From: Nelumbo lutea | Lineage: Eukaryota; Streptophyta; Magnoliopsida; Proteales; Nelumbonaceae | DNA length: 64,000 nt | Direction of reading: 5' to 3' | Assembly (NCBI GenBank): GCA_022828595.1 | Contig: JAKGHH010000001.1 | Span: forward strand, 72,102,401-72,166,400 | Shown here: piece after piece, positions 35,001 to 41,168 of the stretch | How the letters are laid out: every line of letters begins with the position of its first letter | How positions within the stretch are numbered: the stretch's first letter is position 1 | The notes under the pieces: generated by a model | Databases searched by the model: none | What the model saw: the letters and a program-made list of their open reading frames with translations, nothing else | What the model was told of the DNA's origin: nothing | Made by a program: the position numbers and the translations under genes

Positions 35001-38000
35001 AATCGAGGACTTCGACATTCTCATTCTTACCCATCCTTCTCAGAGCTCCTTATCCTCTTTCAAGTATCTTCAAATTCTGGATTCCTCTAACTCAGAATCA
35101 TAGTTGTCAAGCTGATGTCTAGGCGACAAGGCGCACTTTGAGGCTTGCCTCGCCTAATTGCCAAGCAGTTTTGAACTATGTATTGTAAAATACTTTTTTA
35201 TTCTTTATTTTTTGACACTATAATTATAAAATAGGTATTATTAAACTAAAATATTCATTTTGTGTGTTTATATACTAATTTCTTTTTATTATTTTCTCAT
35301 CTGTTAGGACTTAATCAATACAAACATAGCTAAATGCTGTATTGAACCCTAAAAACTTTCTTTTCCTTTTTTTTTTTCTCATGAATATGTTGATTTTCTA
35401 TACTTTAACATGAACTCTATACTTTTCTTATGAAAATTATGAATAATTAGCAAGGAAATATGGCTATGGTACCTTTCTTATGAAAATTATGAATAACTAT
35501 TAAGGAAATATGGCTATGGTACGTAGGGAACTACCATAGGATCTATGTTTTCTACATTAAAAAAAAAAAGAAAATCCATCGCCTAGGCAACAAGGCGCCC
35601 CCCTGATGCCCAGCCTCGCCTTGGCGCCTTGAAAGCTATGCTCAGAATGATAGTAAAAAGAATGAATTCTCAGCTAACTATGACAAGGAATCGAGTTTAG
35701 GCTGGAGGGAAAAAATGCCTTGAGGACTTCATTGTTCAACTCCCTTTTGAAAACAAAGATGGGTATCGAATAGAATGAGCTGTTGTTCTCCATTTGACAT
35801 TTCACTCCCTCTCAAGTCATCATCTTGCATGCTGCTTCATTTATTATTCATATAACTTCAGATATGCCTTGTATTACTAACACCTTGTTGTTTTTGACTT
35901 TTCTGTACTGTGTAGAGATACTATGATCTCAATGTTGAATGTATTACTTCTTTAATATGTATGTTCGCAAGTAATGGATATTCATAGAAAGGATTTTGTG
36001 CTTTACACGTATGCAGGATGAAGAGGATGAAGATGAAGCTAATGAAGAAGAGGGAGGGCTTAGCAAATCTGGGAAGGAGCTAAAGAAGCTGCTTGGTAGA
36101 GCAGGTGGACTGAATGATTCGGATGCCGAGGAGGAGGAGGATGATGATGATGTAAGTTCATATGATGCATATTCTAAAAGCATAAGCTGTGATGAACTAA
36201 CAACATCTTTAAAGTGGTGTAGACCAAGGTTTAAAGTATCGGAAACGCAAGTTGTATTGGAAAGACAATTTTAAGAGACATCGGGATACGTTTTGAATAT
36301 GCATGGATACAGACGAAAAATCAAGATACGCATAAATATGTTAAGAAATTCATAAAAATCATAAAAATATATATTATTAACAATGCTTACAAGTTTTATA
36401 TGATTGTAAATAAAACATTTAAATGTAAAAAACCATAATTTAACTTTTATATAAAATGTGACATATTATACATAATTAGTAGCCGTTGAAAAATGATGGA
36501 ATAACTAAAATGTGAAAAAAACAAAAAAACTAAAATATGAATGTATATACATCAATTTTCAAATAACCAGTATAATTATCTTAATATATATTAATATATA
36601 AATTTTAAAACTAAAAATGCATGTAATTGCACCAAACAAATTGGATTGGTTTAGTGGCGAAATTAATATTTGTAGTTTTTACACTAACAAAACGAAATTA
36701 ATGAGAGAGAGAGAAAGAGAGAGTCATTAATTAATAGAATTAATGAGACATGTAATTAGGCGCTAAAATTCAAATTTAAATTTAAATTTGCCTTAAATAT
36801 AGGAGTAATTAACTAATTAATGAATAAGTTAGACTTAAATAGATAAGTAACAGAAGACATTAATGAGAGAGATTCGGTATTAAATATAGATTAATTGAAC
36901 AAGGGAAACCGAAACGATTTGGTTTGTATTGGCCTATTTTTGGATTGTATCGGCCGATACAAATCCTAAACGGCCCGATATGGGCTCGTATCGGTCAAAT
37001 ACATACGAAAAGATACGGAACACATGAATTTTACATGTTCCGTGTATCGGTTTCTTATGGAAACGGTACGTATCGGACGATACGGCCTGATAAGTTTCGA
37101 TATTTTAAACCTTGGTGTAGACATAGCTAATATGAAATTATTTAGGCAAATATGGTATTTGGCATCATAATTTACAGTGCTCTTTGTTGACAAGGTTAGA
37201 TGGAAGATGAAATGGGTATGTCCCCTGTACTGGCTCCAAAACAGAAGGATTCACCAAAAGAAGAACCTGCTGATAGCAGTCCTTCAAAACCAGTACCTTC
37301 AGGTTCTGCTCGAGGAACACCCTCAACATCCAAGTCGTCTAAGGCAAAGAGAAAATCAGCCGGGGATGATGGGAAAGTTCCTAATGGTGCTCCTGCAAAA
37401 AAAGGGAAGTTTGAAAATGTATGTCATCACCCCTTTCTTAATTACACATTTTTATCAGCTCATCTACTCATTTCTCCTGTAGTTGGTATTAAGATCTTGA
37501 AGAATGAAACTACTTGCCGAACAAATTATGCTTCTAGTGTTTTTCCTTTTCTACTGTGCTGTACATGATATGCCTTTTTACCCCAACACTGATTTTGCCA
37601 TTTCCATGTCCACTCAGGAATCAAGATCTTCTGTAAAAGATGAACCCACATCCACTTCCAGGGGTAATGTGCCTCCAAAAGGGTCAGCATCTTTGACAAC
37701 TGGATCAACACCCCCTACTGGTCCTGTCACAGAGGATGAAATCAGGGCTGTACTGTTGCAAATGGCACCTGTCACCACACAGGATCTTGTTGCTAAATTT
37801 AAAGCGAGACTGAAATCAAAGGAGGTACCTTCTTACATGTTTTTAACTAGATGTTTTTTAGGCATCTGCTTGAAATCATCTTTGCCAAATAATACACTTT
37901 TCTATAATAAAGATAATATTTGATTAAAAATAAAAGACAATACAAGAGATAAAGAATCACCAGTGAGAGGGAAATACAGAAAACTGCCCAACATAATAAT

Positions 38001-39098
38001 TTAAACAACATCAACATCATCATAAGACCTAACAGAGGCCCCAAACATGCATACACCACAAACTTGATCTCCAATTGTCTTCTTAACTCCTTTGTCTCCT
38101 TCCCTTTCTCAAACCAACTAACCCCTTCCCCAGCGCCTCTCTTTGTACCAATTAATCCACTTTCACTACTATTAAAGTCCCATCTTTTTCTTGCTTCCTA
38201 TGATAATAGAATCACCAAAAACCTTATATTCATTCCTCTCTCTCTAAAAAAAAAAAGAAAAAGAAAAACTAAAGAAAAACCTGGGACAGTTTCCTAGCAT
38301 ATTTTATTCCACCCCCGTGTTTTAAAAGGTGTGGGAGGCGTACGCCTAGAGGCGCACCTCCAGGCGAGGCGCTCCCAAAACGCCCTGAGGCGTATGCCAG
38401 AGGTGCTGACACCTCTGAGGTGTACGCTTCAAGTGCAAGAGGCGTACGCTTCATGCGCCTCATGCACATCTGATATAAAAAGATAAAAAAAAAAAGAAAA
38501 AAGAAAAAAGAAAAGGAAAGAAAAGGAAGGGAAAAAAATATAAGGGGAAAGAAAGTGGTTTGCCCCCTACCCCTTCGGTTGGGCTTTGCCCCCTAGACTC
38601 CCCGCCCCCTTTTCGATGCAGCATCGCTTGCCTTCGCTTCGACAAGACCACCCCTTTCAACTAATGTTATGCATCTTTATTTTTCTTAATATAAAAGATT
38701 TTTATTAAAAATAAATAAAAAATGAGATCCCCCTTCCTCTTCATCCTCCTAACCACTCTCCTCTTAAGGAAGCTTATGCTTCCTTGTGTTCGTTCTAGGT
38801 AGTGGAACGCCTTGCGTCATGCCTCTGCATTTTAAAACATTGTTCCACCCAAAAGAGCAAATCAAATTTTTTTGCAATTTGTACTTCTATATCAAGTTAT
38901 TTACTCTAACTAGCAACGGAAGAAGTGCATTGTCTTTTTTTTTTTTTTGATAAATAAGAAGAGTGCATTTTTAATATATTTGTTCCTGCCTGGTGTTCAT
39001 TGTTGCAGGACAAGGCAGCTTTCGCAGAAATTTTAAGAAGAATTTCTAAGATACAGAAGACCAACGGATCAAATTATGTTGTGTTGAGAGACAAATGA
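10844..39098 (+). CDS. TFIIF alpha subunit (RAP74), nine coding exons
   Basis: General transcription factor IIF large subunit; with TFIIF beta it binds RNA polymerase II and helps pre-initiation complex assembly and elongation in the nucleus. Coding exons: 10844-11014, 11350-11508, 18793-18938, 19343-19716, 19880-19995, 36017-36151, 37200-37418, 37618-37824, 39009-39098. All junctions are GT-AG and the frame stays open to TGA, giving about 538 residues, close to the Arabidopsis protein (about 540, from memory). The N-terminus has cysteines C11/C14, C25, C31/C34 and C45/C48. The TFIIF-alpha domain follows, then an acidic/charged middle and a winged-helix C-terminus (PVTEDEIRAVLLQM...VVLRDK). 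The start is the first ATG of the conserved MSSDLLLKPSC block. Introns 2 (7284 bp) and 5 (16021 bp) are swollen by transposons. No coding lesion was seen, so the gene is probably functional. Confidence 0.95.
11107..11225. mobile_element. Tourist-like MITE in intron 1, TSD TAA
   Basis: A 119-bp near-palindrome. The left end (TTTGCTTTGAAGGAAAAAGT) pairs with the right end (ACCTTTTCCTTTAAACCAAA), flanked by TAA at 11104-11106 and 11226-11228. It is a sister copy of 30895-31023. Confidence 0.85.
11350..11508 (+). CDS. TFIIF alpha exon 2
   Basis: 53 codons, preceded by TAG acceptor and followed by GTAATT. Encodes EYNVRASPASDKTYFIGRF onward, the start of the conserved TFIIF-alpha domain, including NKWSL and QGRQVTDALR. 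Confidence 0.95.
13165..14295 (+). pseudogene. LINE ORF2 reverse transcriptase domain
   Basis: Open for over 370 codons inside the younger LINE, with all RT boxes readable, including FVDDIILF and AYLGMPLGG. It lacks the upstream endonuclease because of 5' truncation and loses frame near 14260. Translation upstream of 13141 in the same frame belongs to the older LINE and is fortuitous. Confidence 0.85.
14931..15965 (+). pseudogene. LINE zf-RVT and RNase H (RVT_3) segment
   Basis: 344 codons, open. An N-terminal zinc-binding-like region (residues ~20-90, C...C...H..C pattern) is followed by an RNase H domain (~205-335). The first metal-binding block reads NFDSCALGNPG rather than the usual NFDGASKGNPG, but the acidic residue is kept. 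It would have been the C-terminal end of ORF2. Confidence 0.85.
17475..17640 (+). repeat. tRNA-derived SINE-like repeat
   Basis: An A-box-like 'tagtgtaatgg' (17490) and a B-box-like 'ggatttgagtc' (17531) are spaced as in a tRNA promoter. They are followed by a tRNA-unrelated body containing 'ggttaggaccatacccaat'. This layout resembles plant Au-type SINEs. Ends and duplication not found. Confidence 0.5.
17859..17903. repeat. (CA)n(TA)n microsatellite
   Basis: About nine CA units followed by about thirteen TA units. Confidence 0.95.
17942..18644 (+). mobile_element. solo LTR in intron 2, TSD TACTA
   Basis: A 703-bp, relatively GC-rich insert with termini TGATG...CATCA (perfect 5-bp inverted ends), flanked by TACTA at 17937-17941 and 18645-18649. 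A TATA-like 'cttatatagg' sits near 18197. No internal region follows, so the body was probably lost by LTR-LTR recombination. Superfamily unknown. The + orientation is based on the TATA motif only. The 63-codon frame at 18356 is probably chance. Confidence 0.88.
18793..18938 (+). CDS. TFIIF alpha exon 3
   Basis: Encodes EKYKNKPWLLEDETGQSQYH to IPAGSW; the Trp codon is split across the intron (TG|G). Acceptor ATAG, donor GTATGT. Core of the TFIIF-alpha fold. Confidence 0.95.
19343..19716 (+). CDS. TFIIF alpha exon 4
   Basis: Encodes (W)YNFNKVAQYKQLTLEEAEEK, TADGYQRWMMKAANNGP, then a Gly/acidic stretch with GRGRKK and DRGEEDEEEEE, ending DDDDIEK plus the first base of a Gly codon. This is the start of the charged middle region. 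Confidence 0.95.
19880..19995 (+). CDS. TFIIF alpha exon 5
   Basis: Encodes (G)DDWEHEEIFTDDDEAVG to APPEIKQ. Acceptor TTTCTAG, donor GTTTGT. It is followed by the 16-kb intron 5. Confidence 0.95.
19996..20832 (+). other. 5' part of intron 5, no element resolved
   Basis: Host-like intron sequence, T-rich near the splice site. Beyond about 20260 there are short repeats of 'gattcaaacttgattag' type but no defined element. Confidence 0.45.
20833..21290 (+). repeat. 5' LTR of the LARD-like element
   Basis: Shares long stretches with 34596-35062, for example 'gtctgaa', 'catcttttcc' variants, 'ggaggtcaaggaggttgca', 'gatggtacaatgg' and 'cctaatcgaggacttcgac'. A TATA-like 'tataaatagggg' is near 21211. 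Confidence 0.8.
21329..21640 (+). pseudogene. gag-like leader ORF of the LARD-like element
   Basis: Begins ATG CCA CCA AGA AGA soon after the LTR. The translation MPPRRAIPR-stop-DEQP-stop-PLAVEE... continues with charged, glutamate-rich sequence (KEELDDNWASLVGKPYELKE). The first stop is TAG where CAG or CGG could have stood. Resembles the N-terminus of plant gypsy gag proteins, but is too short to assign. Confidence 0.45.
21720..22297 (+). mobile_element. LINE 3' end (RNase H domain) in intron 5
   Basis: A translation with one frameshift near 21830 gives the RVT_3-type RNase H of plant LINEs: FTKLNLDGGSIGNPGPSGIG, then RDEAGNLLAMYSG, LRAEILGAIEGI, IIEGDSEIVVNWL and ALVDGLAKQG. All four catalytic acidic positions are present. 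It ends with a 3' UTR and a short A-rich tail near 22290. Strongly 5'-truncated; no clean target duplication found. Confidence 0.8.
22428..22755. repeat. 164-bp tandem duplication
   Basis: Two adjacent near-identical copies (22428-22591 and 22592-22755) starting at 'gagttatccaagacc' and ending 'gatgtaggaccaact', with only a few substitutions. No similarity recognised. Confidence 0.9.
22756..24420. other. intron 5 segment with low-copy repeats, no gene
   Basis: Contains a duplicated 'ttgttacaaggtagggtctg' block (about 23516 and 23589), alternating 'ggaaccgac'-type strings to about 24060, and a minus-strand SINE-like repeat. No coding sequence recognised. Confidence 0.5.
23730..23830 (-). repeat. 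SINE-like (tRNA-derived) repeat, minus strand
   Basis: On the minus strand, an A-box-like 'aactcaatggtaaag' and a B-box-like 'gggttcaaatc' are spaced as in tRNA promoters, within about 70 bp. No cloverleaf was found, so it is not a working tRNA gene. Confidence 0.45.
24429..24924. mobile_element. hAT-type MITE, TSD CTTGCAAG
   Basis: Terminal inverted repeats TAGGGGTGG...CCACCCCTA are flanked by a perfect 8-bp duplication CTTGCAAG (24421-24428, 24925-24932). Subterminal regions are dense in 'gagctcgagctcg' and 'ggctcgagc' strings; the centre is very AT-rich. 496 bp, noncoding. Confidence 0.92.
25335..25575 (+). repeat. degenerate tandem repeats upstream of a LINE
   Basis: About four diverged units of 65-75 bp, each with a 'ctctgccctgtttt'-like core and a 'ggtggaag' edge. 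They sit just before the LINE starting near 25758, where plant LINE 5' UTR promoter repeats would be expected. Confidence 0.45.
26270..26764 (+). pseudogene. LINE ORF1, DUF4283-like
   Basis: 164 codons open. The block IVRVVGLPFHLWNDVAEAIA and the following RLAGAFWGDL and NLRVEGAFLVVWL match the DUF4283 region found in plant LINE ORF1 proteins, which probably bind element RNA. No zinc knuckle was seen downstream. Confidence 0.65.
28182..28850 (+). pseudogene. LINE APE-type endonuclease domain
   Basis: Begins MKIISWNVRGLGS, the hallmark start of the exonuclease-endonuclease-phosphatase fold. It continues IVLL-stop-ETK (catalytic Glu block), NVYGPN, SGGDFNV and ASDHYPI (catalytic Asp/His). Stops at about 28287 and 28492 and others inactivate it. 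Confidence 0.85.
29380..30219 (+). pseudogene. LINE reverse transcriptase, first part
   Basis: Shows SKAPGPDGFTMALYQDCWD, IPKKIDAKDPKDFRSISLV and KLDLEKAYGLVDW. A deletion removes the segment before the RQG box. FVDGIIIF has one catalytic Asp replaced by Gly (expected FVDD). Interrupted at 30220 by a MITE. Confidence 0.8.
30220..31537. mobile_element. hAT-type MITE with internal duplication
   Basis: Ends AATGTTTTAAAA...TTTTAAAACACTT, flanked by GTGCTAACC at 30211-30219 and 31538-31546 (8 or 9 bp). It interrupts a LINE RT frame whose reading resumes after it. The left ~235 bp (30220-30455) recur at 30802-31140, the second copy carrying a Tourist MITE. The right part has many AGGCGTACGCCT palindromes and a pyrimidine tract (about 31245-31370). 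Same family as 38315-38842, opposite orientation. Confidence 0.85.
30895..31023. mobile_element. Tourist-like MITE, TSD TAA, nested in hAT MITE
   Basis: 129-bp near-perfect palindrome with ends GGCTATGTTTGGTTTGAAGG and CCTTCAAACCAAACATAGCC, flanked by TAA at 30892-30894 and 31024-31026. Sister of 11107-11225 but with better preserved arms, so probably younger. Confidence 0.92.
32262..32870 (-). mobile_element. antisense LINE 3' fragment (RNase H)
   Basis: Minus strand: a zf-RVT tail (RAAVCWTVWEERN) followed by an RNase H domain (GFTKLNFDGSSEGNPGPSGI, FRDEEGRILAMFSG, LRAEISAVLEGI, LVEGDSRVAINWL), open 32558-32292. A T-run at 32262-32278 (an A-run on this strand) comes before the usual C-terminal RNase H block, so the copy appears polyadenylated or truncated early. 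Confidence 0.75.
32873..32890. repeat. poly-G tract
   Basis: About fifteen consecutive G at the boundary between the antisense and sense LINE fragments. Other G or C runs lie at 27967-27982, 31137-31148 and 50187-50200. Confidence 0.9.
33000..34355 (+). mobile_element. chimeric LINE 3' fragment with two RNase H pieces
   Basis: A zf-RVT segment (33150-33270, INTLDCLQKKRPFMCLSP; CVLCRASGEDCSHLLLSC) runs straight into an RNase H fragment (33285-33430, FSGPVGIGDSTRAEILVAV; VIEGDSKIVVGWL). A second zf-RVT tail follows (HLLLHCSFASRLW, about 33450) and then a second RNase H start (LNFDGCCLGN near 33835; SLRAELLALIQG near 33945; EVEGDCETIF near 34018). It ends in an A-run at 34342-34353. Frames are broken. 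The order suggests one LINE copy interrupted by a piece of another. Confidence 0.65.
34356..34595 (+). pseudogene. coiled-coil remnant and polypurine tract before 3' LTR
   Basis: The translation is rich in Leu, Gln and Glu (TQLQTLQTNRELLQNTL; LKHLQEENEAIEERLEVD) and stops at about 34557. It reads like the C-terminal coiled coil of a gag-type protein. A G-run 'gcagggggg' (34582-34590) just before the LTR is the likely polypurine tract. Confidence 0.5.
34596..35062 (+). repeat. 3' LTR of the LARD-like element
   Basis: Starts TGTAAGAGAGTTGATTAG and ends CTCTTTCA, parallel to the left LTR. TATA-like 'caatatataggggg' near 34976. The two LTRs differ by many substitutions and small indels, so the insertion is old. 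Confidence 0.75.
35099..35640. mobile_element. hAT-type MITE, TSD CTCAGAAT
   Basis: Ends CATAGTTGTCAAGC...CTTGAAAGCTATG, flanked by a perfect 8-bp repeat CTCAGAAT (35091-35098, 35641-35648). Subterminal 'ctaggcgacaaggcgc' and 'gcctcgccttggcgcc' blocks face each other; the centre is AT-rich and holds a 50-bp direct duplication with 'atggctatggtac' (about 35410-35523). Lies in intron 5, 377 bp before exon 6. Confidence 0.92.
36017..36151 (+). CDS. TFIIF alpha exon 6
   Basis: 45 codons, phase 0: DEEDEDEANEEEGGLSKSGK to an EEEEDDDD run. Matches the conserved GGLSKSGKELKKLLG block of plant RAP74. Acceptor GCAG, donor GTAAGT. Confidence 0.95.
36225..37114. mobile_element. hAT-type MITE in intron 6, TSD GTGTAGAC
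   Basis: Ends CAAGGTTTAAAGTATCG...CGATATTTTAAACCTTG with a perfect 8-bp duplication GTGTAGAC at 36217-36224 and 37115-37122. 890 bp, AT-rich core, 'gatacg' and 'cggccgatac' strings near the ends. It fills most of intron 6, ending 85 bp before exon 7. Confidence 0.93.
37200..37418 (+). CDS. TFIIF alpha exon 7
   Basis: 73 codons, phase 0: MEDEMGMSPVLAPKQKDSPK, then Pro/Ser/Lys-rich linker with EEPADSSPSKPVPSG and KRKSAGDDGK, to KKGKFEN. Acceptor GTTAG, donor GTATGT. Low-complexity linker between the acidic region and the winged helix. Confidence 0.93.
37618..37824 (+). CDS. TFIIF alpha exon 8
   Basis: 69 codons: ESRSSVKDEPTS, a Thr/Pro/Gly linker, then GPVTEDEIRAVLLQMAPVTT and the start of the C-terminal winged helix, to LKSKE. 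Acceptor CTCAG, donor GTACCT. Confidence 0.95.
38315..38842. mobile_element. hAT-type MITE in intron 8, TSD TTCCACCC
   Basis: Ends CCGTGTTTTAAAAGG...CATTTTAAAACATTG with perfect 8-bp TTCCACCC at 38307-38314 and 38843-38850. The left ~150 bp is packed with AGGCGTACGCCT-type palindromes; next is a purine tract (38488-38560), then a segment matching the left part of the 30220 element in inverse orientation. Best reference copy of the family. Confidence 0.92.
39009..39098 (+). CDS. TFIIF alpha exon 9, stop codon
   Basis: 29 codons plus TGA: DKAAFAEILRRISKIQKTNG and SNYVVLRDK. Completes the winged helix. Acceptor TTGCAG. Only 104 bp of sequence follows before the copia LTR. Confidence 0.95.
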   Translation, partial: DKAAFAEILRRISKIQKTNGSNYVVLRDK

Positions 39099-39202
39099 TG
39101 TTTGGGCCCTACATTAAGCTTCTCTTGCGGCCCAAAATCTGGCTTTGGTTGAGGTACAACAGTTGGTTTGTTGTAACAAATCAAGAAACTGTTGTCTAAC
39201 TT

Positions 39203-41153
39203 TGTTAGACAATCTTGTATGCCCTTAGCTTCAATCGGATTTTATGTACTTTTGTTATTTAGTGAAAATAAATTAAAGTGCATGTTTGATTCATGTTGTT
39301 TGGTATAATTCTGTGTAAGATCCTAAAATTGGACACTTATAGAAACTTGTGTTAGTTTTAAATGTTCACAGCCATTGGATAAGTCTGGGGAGATTTATCC
39401 TACCAATGCTGATACTGATGTGCCACCAAGTGTTGGGATGGCTTGTTTCGACCATTAGGGTAAGACCCAAGGCACATGCAGTATGAGATTGCTTGAATTC
39501 TTGAATCGGATCAAATTTTCAGTATTGCCTTAGACCTTGGAGGCAGATGGGTAAAACTGGAAATTACACTTGACCCTTAGACTCGATTATGACACATCAC
39601 TAGGTGTCGGATCAGATTGTTTTTGATGTGTCAATCAGTGAGATCCTTAGTGGGAGTTAAAACTTGGACATGTTGGGGCAGTTTGAGAATTCATCTGAAT
39701 GATTGGTCATAGTGACAGGATCAACTCCTTTGTCAAATAATGGTAATGATCAAGAATGCACTCTCTCTGATGGAAACCAAACTGCCGGCAGTTGATTTTA
39801 ATCGTTGGAATTTTGTTTTGCAAAATTAATATGTATATGTATATGTACGATTTTAAAAGATTTGCAAAATGTTTTAATTCTTGATATCCATGTGAGTAGA
39901 AAGTGCGGCACTGTTCTTTGTAGTCGAGGGAGAGGTCCTCTCTTGTCGGGTAGTGCTTGATCATTAAGGGTTGAGAAGTTAAGTGTAAGACCATTTAAGA
40001 TAATGCCTGATGGGCTAATCTTGCAATTGCTCACAGTCCCTGTGTTTTTATAAGATGACTTGGCCTACGGACCACTTAATGTAAGTGTTGGGCCCATAGG
40101 GTCTATGTGATGGGCTCAAGGGCGTCACTGAGTCTTTCGGTGAATTCAGTTGGGCCTTGTAATAAAGGCTGGGCCGAACCCATGTGGTTGGTGTGTAGAT
40201 CAATGCTTGAGTCCCACGCCATACAGAGAAACTCAACTGGGCGGTAGGTTGGAAACTAGTTAAGCACTAAACACTTAATGGGCCAAAAGCCCATTTCGAA
40301 CTGTGCTGATATGATCACCAGTTCATGGGACGAATCTGAGATTAATGTTAGTAAAATGATTAAGTTTTTTACCTTATCCATTCTAAGAGACCAAATTCAA
40401 AGTAGATTTGAATTTGGTAACCTCATGATAAGAACAAGAGTTAACTAATTTAATCTGCAGATATGATTAAAATTGACCCCTATCCAAATGCTGATTTGAA
40501 TTGGGATAACTCCCAAAAATATGGGGAGGTTTCTTAATCAAGAAGAAAGAGGAGAAAACCCTAGCAGAAATATCAGATTTTGAACTAGGGTTTTTTTTTG
40601 GCAAACAAAAATCACATCCTACACTCTGAGATTTGATCTCTCACAGACTCTAGAGAGAAGAGACAATTCTGCCATGTTCGTCCATGGACTTCTCCTTCAA
40701 CCGTCGCCACTACTTGTTGGAAGATTGGATCTTTGCAGCAACAGGAAGTCAAGAAAACAGTTCTTGACAATAGTCTTGCAAGAAAGACAATAGGATTCGG
40801 TGTTTAAGGTTTCCAGAGGGTTCTTGTGAAGAATCCAATGTGTAGGACGCACCCTGCTGGTTCCGTTCCATCCACAACTGTGTCATCTTCAGCAAAAGTG
40901 GATCTTGGTTACTTCTTTGGGCGTGAACACCAACTTTGGGAGATGTTATTTCTCTGGATCAGGTATAATTCTTCATGTTTCCTTTTGGCTCAGATCAGGT
41001 TTGTTTATGGTTCAAGTAGGATCATTGAATAAAGTATTCTAAATTTAGGGAATATGATTCCTAGTTGGAAGAATGTAGGAATTTTTTTTTGAAATTCGCC
41101 CTCCATTCCGCACCCTTCTTGGTGTCCATTAGATGGATCCTATCATTCTTTCA
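39203..41153 (+). repeat. 5' LTR of copia element
   Basis: Starts TGTTAGACAATC and ends CATTCTTTCA, one base before the primer-binding site. 1951 bp. The start is confirmed by the 3' LTR and by the inverted copy at 47415-47912. AATAAA at 39268-39273 could serve the upstream host transcript. Confidence 0.88.
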
Positions 41154-41154
41154 G

Positions 41155-41168
41155 TGGTATCAAAGCCA
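41155..41168 (+). other. primer-binding site, initiator tRNA-Met type
   Basis: TGGTATCAAAGCCA one base after the LTR end; it matches the usual plant copia TGGTATCAGAGCC complement of initiator tRNA-Met with one change. Confidence 0.88.

Larger units (their letters stand above)
20833..35062 (+). mobile_element. non-autonomous LTR retrotransposon (LARD-like), bloated by nested LINEs
   Basis: Two related LTRs in the same orientation (20833-21290 and 34596-35062) both start TGTAAGAGA and end CA after 'ccttatcctctt'. Inside the left LTR is a gag-like frame (MPPRRAIP at 21329) with stops. Inside the right LTR is a coiled-coil-coding stretch and a G-rich tract. The 13.3 kb between holds at least four LINE pieces, MITEs and a SINE, but no protease, integrase or LTR-type RT was recognised. 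No matching 5-bp target duplication was found (GTGCC before, AGTAT after), so either the outer ends are inexact or the LTRs belong to different insertions. Confidence 0.65.

Noticed and set aside
35944..36183. Minus-strand Ser-rich 79-codon frame
   Set aside because: Antisense shadow of acidic exon 6 of the TFIIF-alpha gene.
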